A stretch of 64,000 bases of DNA, from positions 372,001 to 436,000 of the forward strand of contig JAPDRO010000002.1 in NCBI GenBank assembly GCA_030247885.1, in the 5' to 3' direction. Positions within the stretch are counted from its first letter, which is position 1; each line of letters starts with the position of its first letter. The notes below the pieces were generated by a model. It searched no databases. It saw only the letters and a program-made list of their open reading frames with translations, and had not been told where the DNA came from. Source of the stretch: Taxawa tesnikishii (nom. ined.) (Eukaryota; Ascomycota; Dothideomycetes; Dothideales). Shown here piece after piece: positions 35,329 to 47,911 of this stretch. A program made the position numbers and the translations under genes.

Positions 35329-36488
35329 TCGGGCAGTGAGAGAGTGAGCCACTCCGAGGGAGGGCGACTAGCTGTGCATGCGGATATCTTGTAGGATGGT
35401 GTTGGACTTCTTGCATTTAGGAGCGCAGACCAGGCATGATACCAAAGATAGGATAGCAGGTAGCGATTTGTATAGTGGAACTGGTCCTGTACCACGATCG
35501 ATGGAGACTGAGGTTGGTGAGAGCATTGATCGATGTAGAAAGTCGAGCAGTGGCGCGTTGTTGGAGGCCAATTAGCTCCTGCACCTATGCGCGGCAAGGT
35601 TTCCCGATCATTGCATTGATCCGGATATCTTTCCCATAGCGATGCTTCATCAACCCATGCTCTGAGGCTCAACCATGGCGGATGGGATTTTGCGCGCAGG
35701 GCTGGCGCTCATCACGTTCGACTGTGTACAACTAGCGGAACTGAGGCAAGAGTCTCCCGTCTGGAGACATCCTGGAGAGATGCCTACGACCCCGCTGTTG
35801 TGGAATATCACAGATATCCACATCATTGATCCGGCATGCCTCCGGGAATCAGCTGGCTCGATTTTAGCATAGCGCAAGGGGAAAGACGGCTTCGAGCAGA
35901 ACTATACCATGCAGATGTTGTTGCCGTTCAGCAAGATCTTAGAGAGCTTGTTTTGCGTTCCCGTGTAGTCGCTGTGAAATTGTTAGGACGAATGCAACTA
36001 ACCAGGTGCAAGAGCTGACGTACTATTCTGTCACGTCTTCGAGAACCATATCTGCGAAAGCGGATCAGCATGCGATACGAGTCGTGTTTGTTCGATTGCT
36101 TTCACTCACTGACGAAATCGTCGAAGCCCAAAAGCGTTCCACTGAATTCTGGCTGGAATTAGCAGGATGTTGCCGCATGAAGTTGGTGACATGATGTGCC
36201 TTTGTCACCCTTCATGATGACCCAGATCCGCGATCCGACGCATTTATCGATCAGCTCCAACGGGAGCAGCTGGGAGGTCATTGTGTGATATCTACTCGGT
36301 GGGTGCTGGAGATCGACCGGGACACCTCGCAGTTGGCTGAGGCAGCTGCAATTTGTCGGACCGAGCCATGTCACGTGAGACCGCGTTTCCGGTGCAGGTG
36401 CCTGGAACTTTCATCATCAGGCAGGCCTTCACGTTGCACAAGCACAAGCAAAGCGATATCTATTTCGTCACGCCTGGGCACGGTGGTA
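35329..36488. other. Gene-free 1.1-kb interval
   Basis: Open frames here are short, and those at 35127-35672 on the minus strand are shadows of Shr3 and its flank. Codons before 36489 remain open back to 36285 without protein-like features, so they are taken as leader of the exonuclease gene. Confidence 0.45.
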
Positions 36489-39400
36489 ATGGAGGGAATG
36501 CAGTTATCTCGGCGGGCTCAGTCTGCCGGACAGCGTTCGCTATACCACAAAAGCAAGCACTATGTACGCAGCAGCTGTGCTGTCACCAACGAACAACGAC
36601 TCCACACAGACAGCACCACCATGATAGCTCCGACGGTTAGGCAGGCTATAGAAACGGGGCACCGCGCCAGCTCAGCAATGTCGTCCGGTTCAAACCCTCT
36701 GCCTCGTGGCGCTCTCGACAGAACATGGACATACTCAGACCCCATCATCTTTGCCCCGACCCGCCCATGCATGGCAGCTCGGGATACCGCCGGGAAGAAG
36801 GGAGATCAGATTGTTCTTGCGCACAACCTCGGGCAGCGGAGGTCTTACGCTGCTAGACCTTCACGTCCGCCACCGAGTTATGGTGGTTATTCACGACCTC
36901 CTCCTAACGTGCGGCGCACACGAGCATTTGGGGCAGATATCTCAGATTTCGTGAACGATCAAGCTCTGGACTCTTGGCAGGAGGAAGAGCAAGCAAAGGC
37001 CAAGGCCGAAGCCGAGAGAAAACGGAAGGACGAGGAATTGAAAGCTAAGGCAGAGGCAGAAAGGAGACGCAATGAAGAGGAACGAAGAGTGAGAGAGCGG
37101 GAGAAGATGTTGCGACAGACAAGAGAACAAGAAGCGAGGGCTCAAGCAAGCCGTTCAGTCTCAAGGTCACAAGAATCTCATGTCCCAGGCATTCCAGATC
37201 TACCAGCACATGCACCGAAGACACAAGTCGAAAACGATGACTCGGTGCCTTCTTCAGATGCGGATTTTGAGAAAGTTTCCGCAGCTCTGGACGATTCGCT
37301 GGCTAGGATAAAGACATTGCAGGAGCAGCTCAGCGCAAGAGACAAGCAACTAGAAGAGAAGGACAAGGAGACCAAGGAACGAGAAGGAAAGGAGCGGACT
37401 CTTCAGGAGCAGCTGAACGAGGTGCGAAGACAGGCAGCTGTTGACCTCGAAATGCACAAGCGCTATTACCAGAGTCAGGTCAAAAAGCGTGAGGAGGAAC
37501 TTGCTTTCGAACGATTTCCCATTAGCCAACAGAAGAAGTTGTTGACACAGCCACAGGAAGAGAAAGCCGAAAGAGAAGCGAAAGAGCGAATGCAAAAGGA
37601 GAAACGGGCTCGAGCTGATGCCCGCGGAGATTACGAAGACTACAGAGAGATGCACCACCAAGCAAGTTTGCCGATGAACTGGCTACACAAATCAGCGACG
37701 GAGGATCTCCGCGTGCGGGAGCGTGAAGTGATGTATTGGAAGAGAGCACTTCAATCCTACGAGTCTTTTGTCGAATCGCAGCGAAAGATCTGGTTCCTTG
37801 AAAGCTATGCCGACTTATCCGATAGCATCATGAACATGATTTCCGCCAGGGCGTCCGAGTCTGAGCATGCAGTTGCAGAAGTCCGCGCCTTGAGTTCAAG
37901 GCTGTATGATACTGTGGTCGAATGGGGGTCTGCTGGTCATGTTCACAGGACTCGGACTAAATTGTTGAGATTCGGAATGGATCCCAAGAAGGGTTTCCCA
38001 AGTTCTGGTCGCCAAAGCTGGTTCCTCTCTACCACCGGATGACATTTGTGGAGTACATGCCCGAGCTCTTCAAAAGATTGAGTGGCAGACGTGCGCAAGT
38101 CGAAGTCCAGCTGGAGTCAGCAAAGGGAGATGATAAAGAGCGGCTCTTAAAACTCTGGAAGACTATCAAGCGGGACAAATCCATCGTGGCACATACGGCA
38201 AGAGTGATCCAACAGGTTAGCGCGATAAGAGATCTGCACTACTTGTCTGAGGCTCCATTGTATGAGCAAGAAGCTTTTCGCAGGATGAGGCAAGTCCGAA
38301 CCGGATTTGCAAAGGTTCTTAAGAAAGCTACTAGCTTCGATGCTCGATTGCTTGAGAAAGAAGACGAATATTACAACACTCAGAAGGCCTTTAGTACATT
38401 AGACGAAGCGGTGTTCAGGAGAGCGCTGGTTGAAGAGCGCATGGGTGCATTGGCCAAGGATGAAAAGGCGATCAAGAAGTTCATCGATGACTGTATTGTT
38501 GATGCGTACGAGGCCATTGACAAGGTCGTACGAGGTCTTGGTGGTTACGGCAGCTTCACGCACAATGCAGTATCGGTAAACAGATCGCCAGCGGTGTCGA
38601 GTTATTTCAACCATTCAAGCAACAAATCAAGCGGCAAATATCGCAAGGCGCCGTTGATGCCGAGAAACCCGACAATCCAGAAACACAGCAGCAGGTCTGT
38701 CAGTCCATTGAGCAGCGAGGCGAGTCACAAGCCTACCAGCAGGGAGAGAAGGTTGGCTCGTTGGAAATTTGCCAGGGCAGAAGCATCTCCAACTCCTCCT
38801 CCTGATGATGTGAATAGTGGAGGAACGCATCAGGGGACGGTGGGTTTCAAGCCTACAGCCCCAATGAGACAGGCAATCACAGCGCAAGCGTGCGAAGTCG
38901 GGGCGCCGGAAGATCCAGCGTCTGACCAGATGTCTTCTTCCAATATCTCGGAACTGGCTACGGAATCCGAGCTGGAGGAGAAAAGGGAAGAAGATGTTGT
39001 GCATTTGACCTATCAGATACCCCCAGATGATCTTAAGCGGGCACTTGTGTCCTCCAAGAGCAGCAGGGCCGCTTACTGGAAGTACACCCTCTACAAAGGC
39101 CCTAATGGAATGGCACCACGGAGATTCCTTGCCCATAAGAAAGATGATGCCGAGGAGAAAGCACAGCTCTTCAAAAACGAGAAAGTCCTCGGCTTTGACA
39201 TTGAGTGGGAGGCTTATGCCAAACTAGGGGTCAGCAGCATCAAGGACAACGTCTCCCTTGTACAGATTGCTTGTGAGGATAAGATCGCCCTCTTCCAGCT
39301 GGCGGCATTCCAGGGGGACGCCATCGAGAACTTGATGCCACCTACTCTGCGCCACATCCTCGAATCCCCCGACATCATCAAAGCAGGCGTCAATATCGCC

Positions 39401-40384
39401 AGTGATTTCACACGGCTTCGCCAGTGTCTGGACATCCAAGGACAAGGCATCTTCGAGCTCAGTCATCTGTACAAGATTGTGAAGTGGTCAGTGACCGAAC
39501 CCAAAAAGGTCAACAAGAAGCCCTGCAAGCTTGCCGATCAGGTCGAGGACTACCTGTTCCTGCCTCTTGCGAAAGGCGCGGTGCGCACTAGTGCCTGGTC
39601 CAAACCGCTGTACGTCGAACAGCAGGAGTATGCGGCTAACGATGCGTATGCTGGCTTCAGACTCTTTCATGCATTAGAGGCGAAGAGGAGGGACATGGAC
39701 CCCACGCCGCCTCGGCCGGCATGCTACGAGGAGAACAAGCCTTTGGTGCTTGGTAACGGCCAGGAGGTCGCATCGCGAGTAAAGGCTGCGGCAAAATCCT
39801 CCGGCGTTGCCAGAGCCGAGGATCAGGAGCAACAAGGCGAAGCAAGCGCCACTGCTGCGGAAGCGGAGCCGGAAGTGGTAGAAGAGCTGGTAGATGAAGA
39901 CAACGACGAAACTGAAGATTACGTCGATGCTGTCGAGGTACAGCCAACGTCAGAGGAAGCCGACGCAACATGTGGGACGGCCATCGAATATCCAACGCTC
40001 GCAGCAACACATTCATCTGCGCTTGATGACAACCTAGCGAACGCAGCGTCTTCGCCAGCAGCACCGCTCCCCTTACTCCACGACTCTTCGCCCGACGCCC
40101 TTGCCGCCCGCCAGAATCCCAACCTGCCACTCCATCTCTCCCGCAACATGTACGCCTATACCCTCTGGCATGATCAATCGCTCAGCATAAACCAAATCGC
40201 GGCCTTGCTGCGCGATCCACCGCTACAGCGTACCACTGTGGCGTCATGTATCCTGGAAGCGATCAAGGCGAGTGGCAACGAGCTGCCCTTTGATGTGGAG
40301 AGGATGAGAGAGGTGTTGAAGTGCATTCCGCCTGCAGGTCATGCGCGGTACAACGAGGTTCTGATGAGACTGGTAACGATGTGA
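36489..40384 (+). CDS. Long coiled-coil protein with DEDDy 3'-5' exonuclease domain
   Basis: A single-exon gene of about 1,298 residues with one one-base gap at C-run 37997-37999, which restores GFPKFWSPKLVPLYHRM. The N-terminus (MEGMQLSRRAQSAGQRSLYH) is rich in Arg and Ser and lacks acids, like a mitochondrial presequence. Residues about 160-420 are Glu/Lys/Arg coiled coil (KAKAEAERKRKDEELKAKAE). A helical region follows. The exonuclease domain is at about 890-1080: motif I GFDIEW, LVQIA, motif II NIASDFTRL and motif III EYAANDAY supply the DEDD residues with the Tyr form, as in RNase D and WRN. The C-terminus is acidic, then ends in a helical repeat-like region. It may act in mitochondrial nucleic-acid turnover; that is inference. 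Confidence 0.88.
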
Positions 40385-40833
40385 GGGTTGCGGGGTAATA
40401 AGATTGAGAATGGAAGACGTGAACGGTGGTGGTTGAGGAGCAAACGTAATGCATCTACGACGATCGATGACTCTCTACTCTTGCATAGCGTGTAGTGGTC
40501 TGAAGTGTTGACAAATCTTATGCAAAGAGCGCGTAATTGATATATTGCATACTATATCTATGGGAAGGAAGATTGTTCGCAACTCTCCTCCAATGCTTCT
40601 TTCTGCTCTTTTTGTCCGGAGGGCGACCGACCAGACGGTGCTGGGAACGAGGCAACAAGAGCGGTGGAAGAGGCTGACTTAGATGTGTCACACTGCGATC
40701 ATCGAATGCAAGCTCGTGTTCTTGAGCGCACTCGAGTCCTGGACACCGCACCTCCGCAGGAAGAGCCCTAGTTTGCTGTCAGCGATGCGCCACGTTCGCG
40801 GATTCAGCAACAAGGTGGAGAGAGTCTTTGTTT

Positions 40834-40937
40834 TTCAGAGGATTGGCTATGGTTGTTGTAGTAATCAGGAAGAGGGACAACACGAATGCAGACCCCAACT
40901 TAGATCATCGAGCAAAGGGAAATAAACCGCTCATCAT
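40834..40937 (+). repeat. Copy A of a duplicated 100-nt segment
   Basis: Pairs with 41166-41267. Shared blocks include TTCAGAGGATTGGCTAT, TAGATCAT.GAGCAAAGG and TCATCAT. Roughly four in five positions agree, with small insertions. The order is direct and the offset about 330 bp. Non-coding. Confidence 0.8.
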
Positions 40938-41165
40938 TTTACAGGTTTGGGATGGTTCAGATGTATACAAAGTAGAAGGATTTGACGTACCTGAACGAGT
41001 AGGCCTCGAATTTCTACCTCGTGTTGATCACCAACAATCGACTTGATGGCCCCGGCATCCGATAATTGGCGTACATTTGATGTTCAGCGTAGTGTGTCTA
41101 TAGCCTTATCATCAGCATTGAGCAACCAAGGGTGATTCGGCAGTTGAGATGACAAAAATCTGTGG

Positions 41166-41267
41166 TTCAGAGGATTGGCTATCGTTGCTGTGGTAATCAG
41201 GGAAGAGACTGCACGAGTGCAGTCCCCACTTAGATCATAGAGCAAAGGGAATTACAACATTCATCAT
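41166..41267 (+). repeat. Copy B of a duplicated 100-nt segment
   Basis: Second copy of 40834-40937. Differences are a mixture of transitions, transversions and short indels, so it is not an obvious pure repeat-induced point mutation signature. Confidence 0.8.
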
Positions 41268-41504
41268 GGAACAGACGGCGAGGAAGGTAACAAAGAGCAT
41301 ATGACATACCTGGTTTGGAAGGCCTTTCTCTCAAAACCATTTGCTGGCTGGCGCGTGCTACGCTGGAAATAGTTGGCTGCTGAGGGTGACCGTAGCATGT
41401 GAGCCGGCAAGTGTAATCAGTCGGCGGCGTAACTGCAAAGCGTTCTCGATGCATCCTGCGGTCTTGGAGAGACGTGGAGGTGGGTTTACAGTAGTATAAC
41501 CGAC

Positions 41505-42128
41505 TCAACCCTTCGACCTCTTCATCTCCTTCTCTCTCTTCTCTTCCTTCCTTCTCCGCTTCTTTTCCTCCTTCCTAGCCTCCTTATCCTTGGTCGTCTT
41601 TTTCGCAGGAGCGGCGTCCACCATATCATCATCCTCTTCTTCCTGCGCAAGCACGGAGGCAGGCATTCTGTCCCCAATCTCGCCCTCCAGCACCTCTTGC
41701 TGTTGCGCATACATTTCTGGATCAATGCCTTCATCCTCCAGCACCTTCCTCTTAAGGGCGCTCTTCAAGGGTCTTTTGCTCCTCGTGCCATCGATCAAGG
41801 CATCAAGGGCCGTGTCATCACCCTCTCCAACGTCCCCACCGAGATCACCAGGCAGGTCACCGTAGCCAAGCTGCTCTGGTTCGGGCGCGAGTACCTCGCC
41901 TCGGAGTCCCTTCTCGATGCGGCGCAGATTGTGCAAGATGAGTCCACCCATTGGACCTCCTTGAGCGCTAAAAGCGATGCCGTCGCCCGAGAGCATAGAA
42001 TCAGGATGCATGTATGGTTCCTTCTCGCTGGCGGTGAGATAGGCCGTCAGTTGCTCGAGTGCGGCTGAAGGAGGGAGAGGGGTGCAACGTTGAGGACGGT
42101 GAGGCGGAAGAGCTGTAATAGGTGCCAT
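41505..42128 (-). CDS. Small acidic/basic protein, lysine-rich tail, unknown
   Basis: A 207-residue uninterrupted frame, MAPITALPPHRPQ to RSKG. The earlier in-frame Met (42206) would add 26 residues, but MAPITALPP fits better after a pyrimidine-rich leader. The N-terminal half has a compact region (SAALEQLTAYLTASEKEPYM, LSGDGIAFSAQGGPMGGLIL, HNLRRIEKGLRGE). A linker with SKRPLKSALKRK and an acidic stretch follow, and the last 30 residues are almost all Lys, Arg and Glu. This looks like a nucleolar protein by composition, and shares a 312-bp divergent upstream region with the mitochondrial L34 gene. I recognise no named family. Confidence 0.7.
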   Translation of the reverse strand: MAPITALPPHRPQRCTPLPPSAALEQLTAYLTASEKEPYMHPDSMLSGDGIAFSAQGGPMGGLILHNLRRIEKGLRGEVLAPEPEQLGYGDLPGDLGGDVGEGDDTALDALIDGTRSKRPLKSALKRKVLEDEGIDPEMYAQQQEVLEGEIGDRMPASVLAQEEEDDDMVDAAPAKKTTKDKEARKEEKKRRRKEEKREKEMKRSKG

Positions 42129-42440
42129 TTTTGGGTACAACGAGAGACGGACTTCGGGTTGTTGAGGTGCCTCCCGGCGGTCTATTACATGTGTGCCAGC
42201 GCGCAATGGAGTCTTGTATGATACGTGGTTAGGAAGAGTAAAAAGTTCTTGAAGAAATCGGAAATTTTTGGAAGAGTACGAGCCAGTCGGAACTTGCCGT
42301 TTGCGGAGAACGTAAGACCTCCGCTATGTACTTCAGTCTATAACAACCGCAACGAACATTTACCAGAGTGTACAGGAAGAACCGAGTGGCTTTCGGTTGG
42401 AAGATATTGGATTCTAATTGCCGGATCCAGTACAGTCAAC
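42129..42440. promoter_or_regulatory. Divergent promoter, small Lys-rich gene / bL34m
   Basis: Only 312 bases separate two opposite start codons, so both promoters must lie here or overlap. No named element is identified with confidence. Confidence 0.55.
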
Positions 42441-42850
42441 ATGTTCTCCCTGCGCTGCGCCCAGCGCCTGACCAGCGCCATCTTCAAACCCGCCCTCTCA
42501 GTCACCCAGCAAAGGTATATCCGCCTTTGTGAACATATGCTCGTGCTCCTCCTCTAAAGCTATTCAGCCGTGCCTTCTCTCTCCTCCGACCCTCTGTGCG
42601 ACCAACTCTCAACACTCCTTCCGCGCTTAGCACAACCACCACGCTTTCGCTCTCTCCACCGACAGCAGCATCTCCAGCAGCGCCCTCATTACCGTTACAA
42701 CAGGCCCGCGGCGTGAAGAGAGACACATACGACCCATCACACTACGTGCGAAAGCGAAGACACGGCTTTCTAAGCCGAGTCCGCACGCGCAAGGGCAGGA
42801 ATTTGCTTAAGAGGAGGAAATTGAAGGGAAGGTCTACCTTGAGTCACTAG
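42441..42850 (+). CDS. MRPL34: Mitochondrial large-subunit ribosomal protein bL34m
   Basis: Exons 42441-42514 and 42568-42850, 118 residues, joined in phase 2 by a 53-nt intron. The C-terminal 45 residues are the ribosomal L34 domain: [38 protein letters not shown]. The N-terminal 60 residues ([17 protein letters not shown], later Ser/Thr/Pro/Ala-rich with GVKR before the mature part) form the import presequence. It acts in the mitochondrial 54S large subunit near the exit-tunnel side. Length is usual for fungal bL34m. Confidence 0.95.
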
Positions 42851-43467
42851 GATCGCTGCATTTGTCTCATATGTTGGAGATCATGTATCAAAGATTAGGA
42901 GCGTGGCGCGGTGCCTTGAATGTCATTTGCAGTAGCAAAAGAGTAGAGAGATGAAAGCATGCAGGCACAGGCCTGTGAGGATGGATTTGTGAACTTCGCA
43001 CAGGCTGGGACGGTTGAGGGCTGTAAAACACTGTATCATCATGACGCTGGTGAGGGACTCTCTTATGCAATTGTATTAAAAGCATCTGGTCAACACGACT
43101 CTACCATGACCGTCTTCCACATCACGGTACTCTAGGCTCAACTACACGCCTCTTGATGTCGAATCTTGGCGAAGCCTACTTCCTAATCCAACCATCAAGC
43201 TACTCGGCACTCAATGAACTTCCGAACAGGGGTCCCTATTCCTCTCGGAACGAGCCAGCCAATGTTCCTCCATCCAACATCCACTCAAGGCCGTCTCCAG
43301 ATAACCAAAACAACCCCTCTCCCTTCCGACTTCCTTCCTCTCGCGTCGTCTCCCGCATAGCTCACCGTCCCCACTACTGCGGCTTCAACGGCGCCCACTT
43401 CCCCATGTCCATCTCCCCTGTGTCATCCATTAAGTTCCCGCTTGTGGTAGTCGATGCACTACCTCTC
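42851..43467. other. Convergent 3' flanks
   Basis: Interval between bL34m and the end of the phosphoinositide phosphatase gene. The plus-strand frame 43153-43629 overlaps the opposing gene and shows only Ser/Pro shadow composition. Nothing else recognised. Confidence 0.45.
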
Positions 43468-46400
43468 CTAGGGGGAGAGGGGTGCTCGCTCTCCTTGAGC
43501 ACCAACCGGCGTCGCCTTCCTCAACGTCCTAGGCGGCGGAGGCTCGGGCCTGGCACCTCGCTCCGTCTGCACGTTCGTTACGGCGCCCTGCTGCAGCGTA
43601 CTCCGCCTTGGTGGTGGAGGGAAAGGTAGACTGTTTGCGGCCACGGAAGCGGGGGTGCTGACACGTCTGTTCCCAATGGTCGCCGTGCTCTGACTGCTAT
43701 CGGATCGTAGTGGATTGGGTTTGTTTGGCACTGGAGGTGCGGCTTTGCGCAGCGTCTGGCGGCTCTGCGTAGAGGATACCGAGGCGGATCGGTTCGGCAG
43801 TGTGGTTATGGATGTGGTGGGTCTGGGTGCAGTGGGGAGTGGTGGTGCTTCTGTGTTGCCGTCGTAGATACTGTGAGAATCTTGCCAGGGAGGAGGGAGC
43901 TTGCGAGATACTGTGCGTCTTCCTGCTTCTGGCTGCTGTGATGGGGACTGCATCGACCGCACCGAGGCAGCACGAGTAGGTGGCGGTGTTGGACGCTCGA
44001 CCTTGACCCAATCTGGCTCAGAGGTTGGTGTGAAGGGGTTTGCCGGCCGATTGGGATTTAGAACATGTCCTTTGCTGGGAGGCTCTATACTTGAGCGTAC
44101 GGGAAGACCTTTGCAGAACGATCAATACCTTCTCCCGAGATGAAAATCGATTCAGTCCTTACCTCCATCAAGCCACCATTTCCGTTTATCAGAACTGGCT
44201 GGTGGGAGACCAGGTTCGATCGGGTCATAACCCATGAGGTCCTCGTCATCCGTGAACTCGGCGTGAGTATTGGCAGTCGAATCGCCAACAACTGCGCGGC
44301 GTTTCTGATAGAGATCGTTGCTTATATCTGCCTTTCTTTTCTCATCTACGATGCTGACGGTGCATTGGAAGGTTGCATACACCGGCCTGTGATCTGAGAA
44401 CCGTAGGGGCGCAGTATTGTAATGGATCTGTCGCAAATTGTTGCCCTTTGTCAAGACACGATCGCACCACGCCGGAATTCGGGCTTTGTCACTGGTGTCG
44501 TAGTCATCCGTGCCGTTGTCGTATTTATATGTAGGCATGAAGGTGATGCGGGCCTCAGAATAGTGTGGGAATGTTTTACCGTGCACCATCTGCAGGTTGA
44601 GCTGATCGTTCTCGTACAGGGTGTCGAGATCGCCGTTCTTGATGAGCTGTCTTGTCCGTTCATTGCTCATACCGATACGGTAGTTGAAGTCGCCCAGCCA
44701 GATGATGGTATCGTGGTCTTCGATAGACCTATTCCGCTGGAACCGTAACCCGTGGCTGATCGTTCTGTAGTCTTGATTTCGCTCTTCGTAATTGGCAAAT
44801 CCGGCTGCAAGATGTGCGGTGACGAGGCAGATTGATGTGTTTGCATAATCCATTCGGATTGCTACTGCACCCTTGTTGCCAGCCATACCAGACATGCCTG
44901 TCTTCTTGACGCTACCTTCAACGTTCTTGGTGAACGGGAGGACGCTGGCTTTGACGAAAACGGACAGCGACGCCCCTACCAGCTGGCCTCCTCTCAGCAT
45001 CACGTACTCCTCTGAGCCCAGCCGCTCCGCGTTTTCGTTCAAGGTATTTTTGACAGCCTCTTCCCATGCCTGTCTTCTGTGAGGATCTGTAGACATGATC
45101 TGTTGCGGGCTTAGTTCGACGATTTCTTGGAATCCAACAGCTACAATTTCAGGCTGTTGCTGTGAGCGGTCCACAGGCGGACAAAGCCAGGCAGACAGAT
45201 CTTCAGCGATTCCGCGGCTCTTTCCGTTGAGATTGAAGGTGCCGGCCCACACATGGATTGTTTGGGAGGTTGTGTATTCATGGTTCCTGTTGCGCCGTTA
45301 GACTGATCAAACACACGAACCAATCGTAAATAACTTACTTTTTGACAATTCCGCCGAAACCCAGTCGTTGATTGGATCATACAAATCCACGGGTACTTGT
45401 CCCATGAGCCGGCCCTGATGCCGTGAGCATATGTCTGACCTTGTTGTTCTTGCCACCTACCAGTAGCATGTCGATGGTGTTTTGTCGTCCTTTGTCCTCG
45501 AAATTGTTGATGTACAACCTGGTGGCGCTTTTGGTGAAATCGGAGAACGCGCCAGCGAGCGACATCTTGCCATGTCTTGTAAACGATGACTTCAATGCGC
45601 CTGTTCCGGCATAGATTTTTGAAAGCGCCTAGTCGGAACATTAGCACTCTCTTTTCCAGAACAGCTTGCGTCGCTCACATCACCGTTGTCAGCCCAAAGC
45701 GTGCTATGTCTGATCCAGAAATCGGTGGTCGTTCTCCGCTCGGCCCGCTGACTCAAGAACTCTTCTATGGCAAGCTGACTGATCATGGTCTGGACAAGGT
45801 TTGTCCTGTCGAGACAATCCAAACAGTTCGTACGGAAGACACCTTGCTGCTGAAGGATGGCCATAGGCCGTCGGACAACGCCTTGACGGTTACGCTTACC
45901 ATCTTTCGGGTCGTCCTCTACTTCCTCGGTATAGAAGTATACAAAGGCTTCAATGGAGTCCTGTATGTAACGCTTGATACCGCGCGCAGCTTCGTATCCG
46001 AGTGGACCTCTAGTTTCTGCATGGAAATCGTAGTCAGTCTCCTTTAGCAACTGATGTTCCGATGCTCCTCCCTTTTCCGCAGCTTGATTAAGCGGACTAT
46101 GGGCGACATGGTATCTGTATCTCCGTGTCAATTCAAGCTCGCCGGACTTCTCATTACTAAGGAGATTCACGACGTGGATCGCGCCGTAGTTGACTTCGAG
46201 CTCAGACATGTGCTTGTCAAACGCTGGTTGTGTGGCTTCGGCGGAACGTGTCAGCTGTATCTTTTGCTGTCCCGGTGTGAATCCAGCAGCTTGTTCCCAA
46301 AAGAGTGGGACACTGCCTCGAGTCTGAACATAAGAGAAGCATACTCCGGTTGGTGCCCAGAAGACAATTTCCGTCTCAACGTAGTTCGCCACGTTGCCAT

Positions 46401-47369
46401 CATCATCAATACCACGGGCATTGAAGCGAGTTCCGGCTCGCCTGCATGACAACCGAGAAACCAGAGTTAGCGTGGAAGGAAACCCAGAGAAATTGCTGTC
46501 TAGTGGAGATGATGCAGCCGGTATCGTTATGGTCATGGCAAACCCCGAATAGCGGATGTCAGGATGTGAGATGCATCCAAGGCATCTTTCTCGTGTTCGG
46601 CAAGTCGCGAGCGGAAGCTAACCAGCGGCTGTATCATGTAGGAATTCCAGAGAAACCCGGCATCGATTGAATCTAGCGCAATGGTGGCAGCCTCTGTTGA
46701 TCTACAACAGTGTAAGAGTAGCGGCAAAGCCTGAACTTGTGACCCTTACCTGTCTTGAAGACGTCTCGTTAGGTCGAAATCAGCGCTATAATAGAAGCTG
46801 CCCCCACTGAGTAGCTTCTTCAATGCTAAACATGGGTGCTCTAGGACAGGCTCCCGGCCGTGATGGTGATCAAATCCATCTTCCTCTATCGAGTCGACTG
46901 GGTAAGGATTGATTTGGTCAAGCAGTAGGTAATCGTAATCGGGTTTGTTGATGCAGTCTGGTTTGCGTTAGCAAGTAATTACCGACACTTGCTTAGATAC
47001 CAAGAAGCAGTACTGACGGAATTCCACGGAAGTGATCCTTTGAATGTTTTCTCCCGGCCTCAGTGTAGCAACTTTTGAGGCTCCATTGACCACACAAAGG
47101 AAGATGTCGTGATTGATGGTCACGAGACCGAGCGTGCCTTGCACGGAAAGGGAGGTCAGTGACCGGTAATCGCTCGTATCAGTGTCTTCGACAGCTGAGA
47201 ACTCCACCATGCAGCGTGGTGTCGTCGCTTCTTGTAGCGAGGCATTGCCAAGAGATGTAGTTGAGACGCTTGCCGTAGACGGACTGTGGCGGAAAGTGAG
47301 GATATGGCTATCTGTCTTCAAGGCGATCGCGCGGTGAGGATGATCCCTCAGCAGTACTTTGATAGACAT
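43468..47369 (-). CDS. Synaptojanin-type phosphoinositide phosphatase (Sac1 + 5-phosphatase)
   Basis: Seven exons on the minus strand: 47018-47369, 46750-46957, 45679-46701, 45461-45628, 45339-45414, 44163-45286, 43468-44108. The product is about 1,197 residues. These Inp51/52/53 relatives remove phosphates from PI(4,5)P2 and other phosphoinositides at plasma membrane and endosomes, controlling endocytosis and actin. The Sac1 domain carries the intact RTNCLDCLDRTN catalytic motif. The IPPc domain carries WLGDFNYRIG, PAWCDRVL and SDHRPVY, so both enzymes should be active. The C-terminus is Pro-rich (KLPPPWQDS, PFPPPPRRS), suited to SH3 partners such as Bbc1-like proteins. Breaks at C-run 46543-46546 and T-run 45339-45343 are each cured by one base, after which exons sum to 1,198 codons. 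Introns are 46-60 nt. Confidence 0.95.
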
Positions 47370-47911
47370 TCCGCATGCTGTTCCGGACGGAAATATCTTC
47401 GAAGCAGAACTTCCCTGCCTGTTGCTATGCTATGGTTTGTGAACCTCCAGTGAAAGTAGGTAAGCGATGTGCTAGAGGCGGAAACGGAGAATGGCAGCTT
47501 GCGCTTCGACGAAACGGTCAGGCGCGGAAAACAGGGAACGCAATATAGAACACGTTTCGTACCACTTCAGCAGGAGACCAAGCAGTAAGATTGCTTAGTG
47601 CATGCTTGGGTGTGTAGGCGCTTGAGTACTGCAATTGAAGGTGCCATGTATGTCTTGGCATACCGATGGTTGGAATATGGATTGCCGTAGTGGTCTATTA
47701 CCTAGCAGTATATCCATCCAGAGCGACACACGACCAACATCCATCCACCTTCATATCCTTAATGGTCAACCAAAAAACTAAACAGGTGTCCTCGAAATGA
47801 AACAAAGTCTCCTGCGAACCATGACCACGAACAAGAACATATCCCGCCCAACACCTTGCGAGAAATTTTACGGGCATGCCATATATACAACCAATGCAAA
47901 GACCTGCATCA
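47370..47911. other. Upstream region of the phosphoinositide phosphatase gene
   Basis: About 540 bases with no supported gene; it also holds the 3' flank of the next minus-strand gene's neighbour side. Short frames only. Confidence 0.45.

Larger units (their letters stand above)
40385..41504. other. Convergent intergenic region with a duplicated segment
   Basis: Between the stop of the exonuclease gene and the stop of the opposing small gene. It holds two copies of a 100-nt segment (separate entries). No frame has domain features. Confidence 0.5.
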
